A DNA stretch of 64,000 nucleotides from Frigoribacterium sp. Leaf8 (lineage in GTDB: Bacteria > Actinomycetota > Actinomycetes > Actinomycetales > Microbacteriaceae), in NCBI RefSeq assembly GCF_001421165.1, contig NZ_LMKB01000005.1:1069791-1133790 (forward strand), written 5' to 3'. This document shows positions 61,108 through 64,000 of the stretch, piece after piece. The notes under the pieces were generated by a model. It was not told the origin of the DNA. It did no database searches and saw only the letters and a program-made list of their open reading frames with translations. The position numbers and the translations under genes are program-made. Each line of letters opens with the position of its first letter. Position 1 is the stretch's first letter.

Positions 61108-61587
61108 ATGGACACCGCAGAGCCCGACACCGGACGCCCGGGCACGAACGACCCCTCGGACGCGGCGCTCGTCCTCGACCCCACCGCGACCGTGGGCACC
61201 GTCCGGACCACGCCGGCGCACCCGGCCCGCATCCGCCGCGAACGCGCCACCCGTCTGCGTCGCCCCGCCATTTTCGTGCTGTCCTGGCTCGACCTGCCCA
61301 ACGACGGCAGCGACCCCACCCTGCCCCTCGGCACGTGCCTCGTGCTGCGCACGGTCGGCCGGCCGGCGCGGGACGTGCTCGTCGACCTGCCCGGCGGCCC
61401 CGTCCGGGGTCGCGACAAGCTGCGCCCCGGGGCCCCCCTCGGCATCGCCACCCCCGTCGAGCTCGACGCTCTGGTCGCCCTCGGCACCGTCTTCGTCGAG
61501 TGGTCGGACGCTCGCGGTGTCAGCCGGACCACGTGGCTCCGCGTCCCGCCGGTCCCGGCTCGGTACCGCAGCCCCGCCGCCCACTGA
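61108..61587 (+). CDS. Hypothetical protein
   Basis: 159 residues from an ATG with AGGGGA upstream. The first ~50 residues are disordered and rich in Asp, Thr and Pro. Then come a basic segment (ARIRRERATRLRRPA), a hydrophobic strand (IFVLSWLDL) and a compact beta-rich domain to the end. No family is recognised, and there is no signal or membrane helix. Confidence 0.65.
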   Translation: MDTAEPDTGRPGTNDPSDAALVLDPTATVGTVRTTPAHPARIRRERATRLRRPAIFVLSWLDLPNDGSDPTLPLGTCLVLRTVGRPARDVLVDLPGGPVRGRDKLRPGAPLGIATPVELDALVALGTVFVEWSDARGVSRTTWLRVPPVPARYRSPAAH

Positions 61588-61670
61588 CCACGTCGACGCG
61601 TCCGCCCCGGACCGGGACGTCCCCGGGAGGGACGTGAGCGACGCGCCGACGCGCGCCGCCCCTCCCGGGC

Positions 61671-63116
61671 TCAGCGCCGGTAGGCCGCCGCCGGGTGCGT
61701 CGCGGGGAGCCGGGGTCCGCCACCGGTCAACCGCTCGCGCAGCGTCTCACCGGGCACGTACGCCTCGCGCAGTCGACCACGACGACGCAGCTCGGGCACG
61801 ACCAGCTCGACGAAGTCGGTCAGCGTGTCGAACGAGTGGTATTGGCGCAGGTTGATGCCGTCGATGCCCTCGTCGTCGAGCCAGCGCTCGACGGCGTCCG
61901 CGACGACGGTCGGGGTGCCGGCGACGAAGAACGTGCCGCCCCAGGCCTCGTCGACCGAGTCGATCAGCTGCCCCACCGTGATGTCGAGCGGCAGCGCGGC
62001 GGCTCCCGGGTGGTCGAGCCGCCCCTCGGCCTCGAGCGCCTCGCGCACGGTCCGGTCGCGGGGGTGCGCCGGGGCGTCGAAGGGGATGCTGCGGTGGATC
62101 AGCTTGCCCTGCTCGCTGGCGAACGAGCGGTAGAGCGCCAGCTTCTCGGCCACGACCTCGTCGGTCTCGCCCGTGATGACGCCGGCCTGCACGATGAACG
62201 ACACGTCGTCGGCGGAACGTCCGGCCGCGACCGCCGCCTCGCGCGTGGCCGCGCCGACCGCCCGGACGGCGGGGCCGCCGGTGAAGACGACCTCGGCGTT
62301 GCGGGCCGCCTGCTCGACGCCCTTCGGCGACGCCGTCGCGAGGAAGAGCACGGGCGTGCGCTGCGGCGACGGCTCGCTGAGGTGCGGGCCGGCGACGCGG
62401 AAGTGCTCGCCGACGTGGTCGATCGCGTGCACCTTGGCGGGGTCGGTGTAGACGCCGGAGCCGGGCTCGAGCCCGTCGGCGGTGGGGTCGGCGACGACGG
62501 CGTCGTCCTCCCACGAGCCCTCCCACAGCTTGTACAGCACGTCGAGGTACTCGGCGGCGCGGGCGTAGCGCTCGGCCTTCGGCATCTCGGTGTCGAGGCC
62601 GAAGTTGCGGGCGGCGTTCGGCAGGTACGACGTCACGACGTTCCAGCCGACGCGCCCCTTCGTGAGGTGGTCGAGGGTCGACATCCGCCGCGCGAACGCG
62701 AAGGGCGGCTCGTAGCTCGTCGAGAAGGTGATGCCGAAGCCGAGGTGCTCGGTCACCGCGGCCATGGCCGGCACGACCATCATCGGGTCGTTGTTGGGCG
62801 CCTGGATGCCCTCGAGCAGGGCCGGTGCCGGGCTGTCACCGAACACGTCGTAGGCACCGAGCACGTCGGCGATGAAGATCGCGTCGAAGCCGCCACGCTC
62901 GGCCAGGCGGGCCAGCTCGAGCCAGTACGCCAGGTCTTTGTACTCGCTGCGGTGGTTGTGCGGCAGTCGCCAGAGACCGTGCGTGATGTGCCCGACGCAG
63001 TTCATCTCGAAGAGGTTGAGGATCAGCTTCTTCTTCGGGGCGGGGGTCCCGGCGTCGACGGCGGCGGCGGGGACGGTGGCGGACGGCTCGGGCGCGGGGG
63101 TGTCTGCGGTGCTCAC
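61671..63116 (-). CDS. FMN-dependent monooxygenase, NtaA/SnaA/DszA family
   Basis: 481 residues from a GTG with AGGA upstream; an ATG at 63152 lies in a GAGGAGGCGCG word and is less likely. LNLFEMNCVGHITHGLWRLP, FDAIFIADVLGAYDVFG, NNDPMMVVPAMAAVTEHLGFGITFSTSYEPPFAFARRMSTLDHLTKGRVGWNVVTSYLPNAARNFG, and QRTPVLFLATASPKG are family signatures. These two-component enzymes use FMNH2 from a separate reductase to oxidise sulfur or nitrogen compounds (sulfones, aminopolycarboxylates). No reductase is adjacent. Confidence 0.92.
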   Translation of the reverse strand: MSTADTPAPEPSATVPAAAVDAGTPAPKKKLILNLFEMNCVGHITHGLWRLPHNHRSEYKDLAYWLELARLAERGGFDAIFIADVLGAYDVFGDSPAPALLEGIQAPNNDPMMVVPAMAAVTEHLGFGITFSTSYEPPFAFARRMSTLDHLTKGRVGWNVVTSYLPNAARNFGLDTEMPKAERYARAAEYLDVLYKLWEGSWEDDAVVADPTADGLEPGSGVYTDPAKVHAIDHVGEHFRVAGPHLSEPSPQRTPVLFLATASPKGVEQAARNAEVVFTGGPAVRAVGAATREAAVAAGRSADDVSFIVQAGVITGETDEVVAEKLALYRSFASEQGKLIHRSIPFDAPAHPRDRTVREALEAEGRLDHPGAAALPLDITVGQLIDSVDEAWGGTFFVAGTPTVVADAVERWLDDEGIDGINLRQYHSFDTLTDFVELVVPELRRRGRLREAYVPGETLRERLTGGGPRLPATHPAAAYRR

Positions 63117-63210
63117 GCGTCCTACTGTGCCGCACCGCGCCTCCTCGTCCACCGGGCGGTGACGCCGTGTCGCCCGAGGGGAGAACCGGGCGGCACCGCG
63201 GCGCGGGGGG

Positions 63211-63846
63211 TCAGCGCTCGCGGATCGTGGTCGTCACGTCGACGAGGCTGGGATCGGCGGGCGCCGAGCCGAAGCCGAACCGCACGGGCGGGTCGAGCGG
63301 GGCCAACGCCCCGAGGGCGCGACCGTCGAGACGGGCGTCGACCGCGACGATGCGCCGGGCCAGCGTCACGCCGTAGTACTCGCGACGACCTCCACCGGCC
63401 GTGCCCGCCGTGCGGGCACCCCGGACGATCAGTCGGGCCACCGGGTCGATCAGCGTGAGCCAGCCGGGGCGGGTCGCGAACGCCCGGGGCACGAGCCTCA
63501 GCAGCCAGCCGAGCGCGGACACGGGCCCGATCTCGAGCGACAGGTCGAGGACGTCGCCGCCCGCGTCGTCGGGGCCGGCCGAGACCCGGAGCGTCCGGTC
63601 GACGCCGCGCCACGACACGGGCTGCACGCGCACCTCGTCGAACGTGTAGGTCGACGAGACGTAGTCGGCCACGGCCTGCGACGGCGCCAGCAACGTGCGG
63701 TGGCCGTCCGCACCCTCGACCATCACGTCGACGAAGCGGCCGAGCGGCGAACGGTCCCACAACCCGACGACGACGCGCGTGCCGGACTCCGTGCCGAAGC
63801 CGGCGATGCGTCCGTGGAACCGCTGGTCGGGGGTCGCTCTGCTCAT
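63211..63846 (-). CDS. Conserved hypothetical protein
   Basis: 211 residues from the ATG at 63846. A DUF-like beta-rich protein: RFHGRIAGFGTESGTRVVVGLWDRSPLGRFVDVMVEGADGHRTLLAPSQAVADYVSSTYTFDEV, then YYGVTLARRIVAVDARLDG. It resembles small actinobacterial proteins of unknown role; I assign no function. It is 94 bp upstream of the monooxygenase gene on the same strand. Confidence 0.7.
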   Translation of the reverse strand: MSRATPDQRFHGRIAGFGTESGTRVVVGLWDRSPLGRFVDVMVEGADGHRTLLAPSQAVADYVSSTYTFDEVRVQPVSWRGVDRTLRVSAGPDDAGGDVLDLSLEIGPVSALGWLLRLVPRAFATRPGWLTLIDPVARLIVRGARTAGTAGGGRREYYGVTLARRIVAVDARLDGRALGALAPLDPPVRFGFGSAPADPSLVDVTTTIRER

Positions 63847-63960
63847 CGCTCGACCGTACGCCGACGGTGCTGCACGCACCGCGCCCCCGGGGTCCGTCGC
63901 TCCCCCGCTCGTCGCGGGCCGAGGCGGCCCCGGAGGCGCGGGTCGTCGGTTCGGGAGGCG

Positions 63961-64000
63961 CTACTCGGCCACGCGGTCCGAGACGGTCTCGAGGGCGGCG
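63961..64000 (-). CDS. C-terminal end of a gene cut by the window edge
   Basis: The minus-strand frame from the window end reads 12 residues (AALETVSDRVAE) and a TAG at 63963-63961. It is too short to name. Confidence 0.5.
   Translation of the reverse strand, partial: AALETVSDRVAE

Noticed and set aside
1-64000. tRNA, rRNA or prophage features
   Set aside because: I saw no cloverleaf with a recognisable T-loop, no rRNA signature, and no integrase, terminase or capsid gene.

Overview
This is a very GC-rich actinobacterial chromosome segment. The gene families, the long secreted proteins and the lack of mycolate-type genes suggest a plant- or soil-associated member of the Microbacteriaceae (Frigoribacterium, Curtobacterium or Rathayibacter-like). 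That placement is inferred from gene content and composition, not from a marker gene. I see no rRNA, tRNA, CRISPR array, phage or transposase gene. About 55 protein genes are supported, two of them cut by the window edges.

Layout. 0-18 kb: mostly housekeeping and accessory genes. These include a lipoprotein, a repeat-bearing membrane protein, a CitE-like lyase, a PadR regulator, a DNA/RNA endonuclease, a secreted trypsin-like protease, an M23 wall hydrolase, a divergent MarR/membrane-protein pair with a clear operator, an alditol-oxidase-type flavoprotein, a kinase, a DedA protein, an ABC-2 exporter and two MFS transporters (the second at 19.5-21 kb). 19-32 kb: a repeat-rich stretch with nine copies of an ~86-bp inverted-repeat element, minisatellites and octamer repeats. 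The genes between them include a lone AbiEi/DUF559 protein, NnrE, hydrolases, a flavin amine oxidase with a circularly permuted domain order and a LAFTG-anchored surface protein. 32-40 kb: a large S8 protease, an esterase, a LuxR regulator, a membrane mannosyltransferase-like protein and a luciferase-like oxidoreductase.

40.9-47.1 kb: the most interesting locus. A 24-residue peptide gene ending CNGGCLCT, missed by a normal ORF caller, is followed by an attenuator-like hairpin. Then comes a tightly overlapping operon: an LpxL-like acyltransferase, an ABC ATPase, an FtsX-type permease and an E1/ThiF-like enzyme with an RRE-like N-terminus. A divergent LuxR-type regulator sits upstream. I read this as a RiPP (ribosomally made, modified peptide) cluster of a type I do not recognise, possibly making an acylated peptide.

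47-60 kb: an L-arabinose regulon. It holds araBDA, a LacI-family regulator, a ChvE-GguA-GguB-type sugar ABC transporter, an aldose epimerase and a second sugar/alditol oxidase. Three perfect GTGAGCGCTCAC palindromes sit before araB, before the binding-protein gene and before the oxidase, which ties the three units together. 60-64 kb: two more luciferase-like monooxygenases and small unknown proteins.

Many genes end in hairpins built from one recurring word, GAGGAGGCGCG / CGCGCCTCCTC, which also occurs singly throughout the window.
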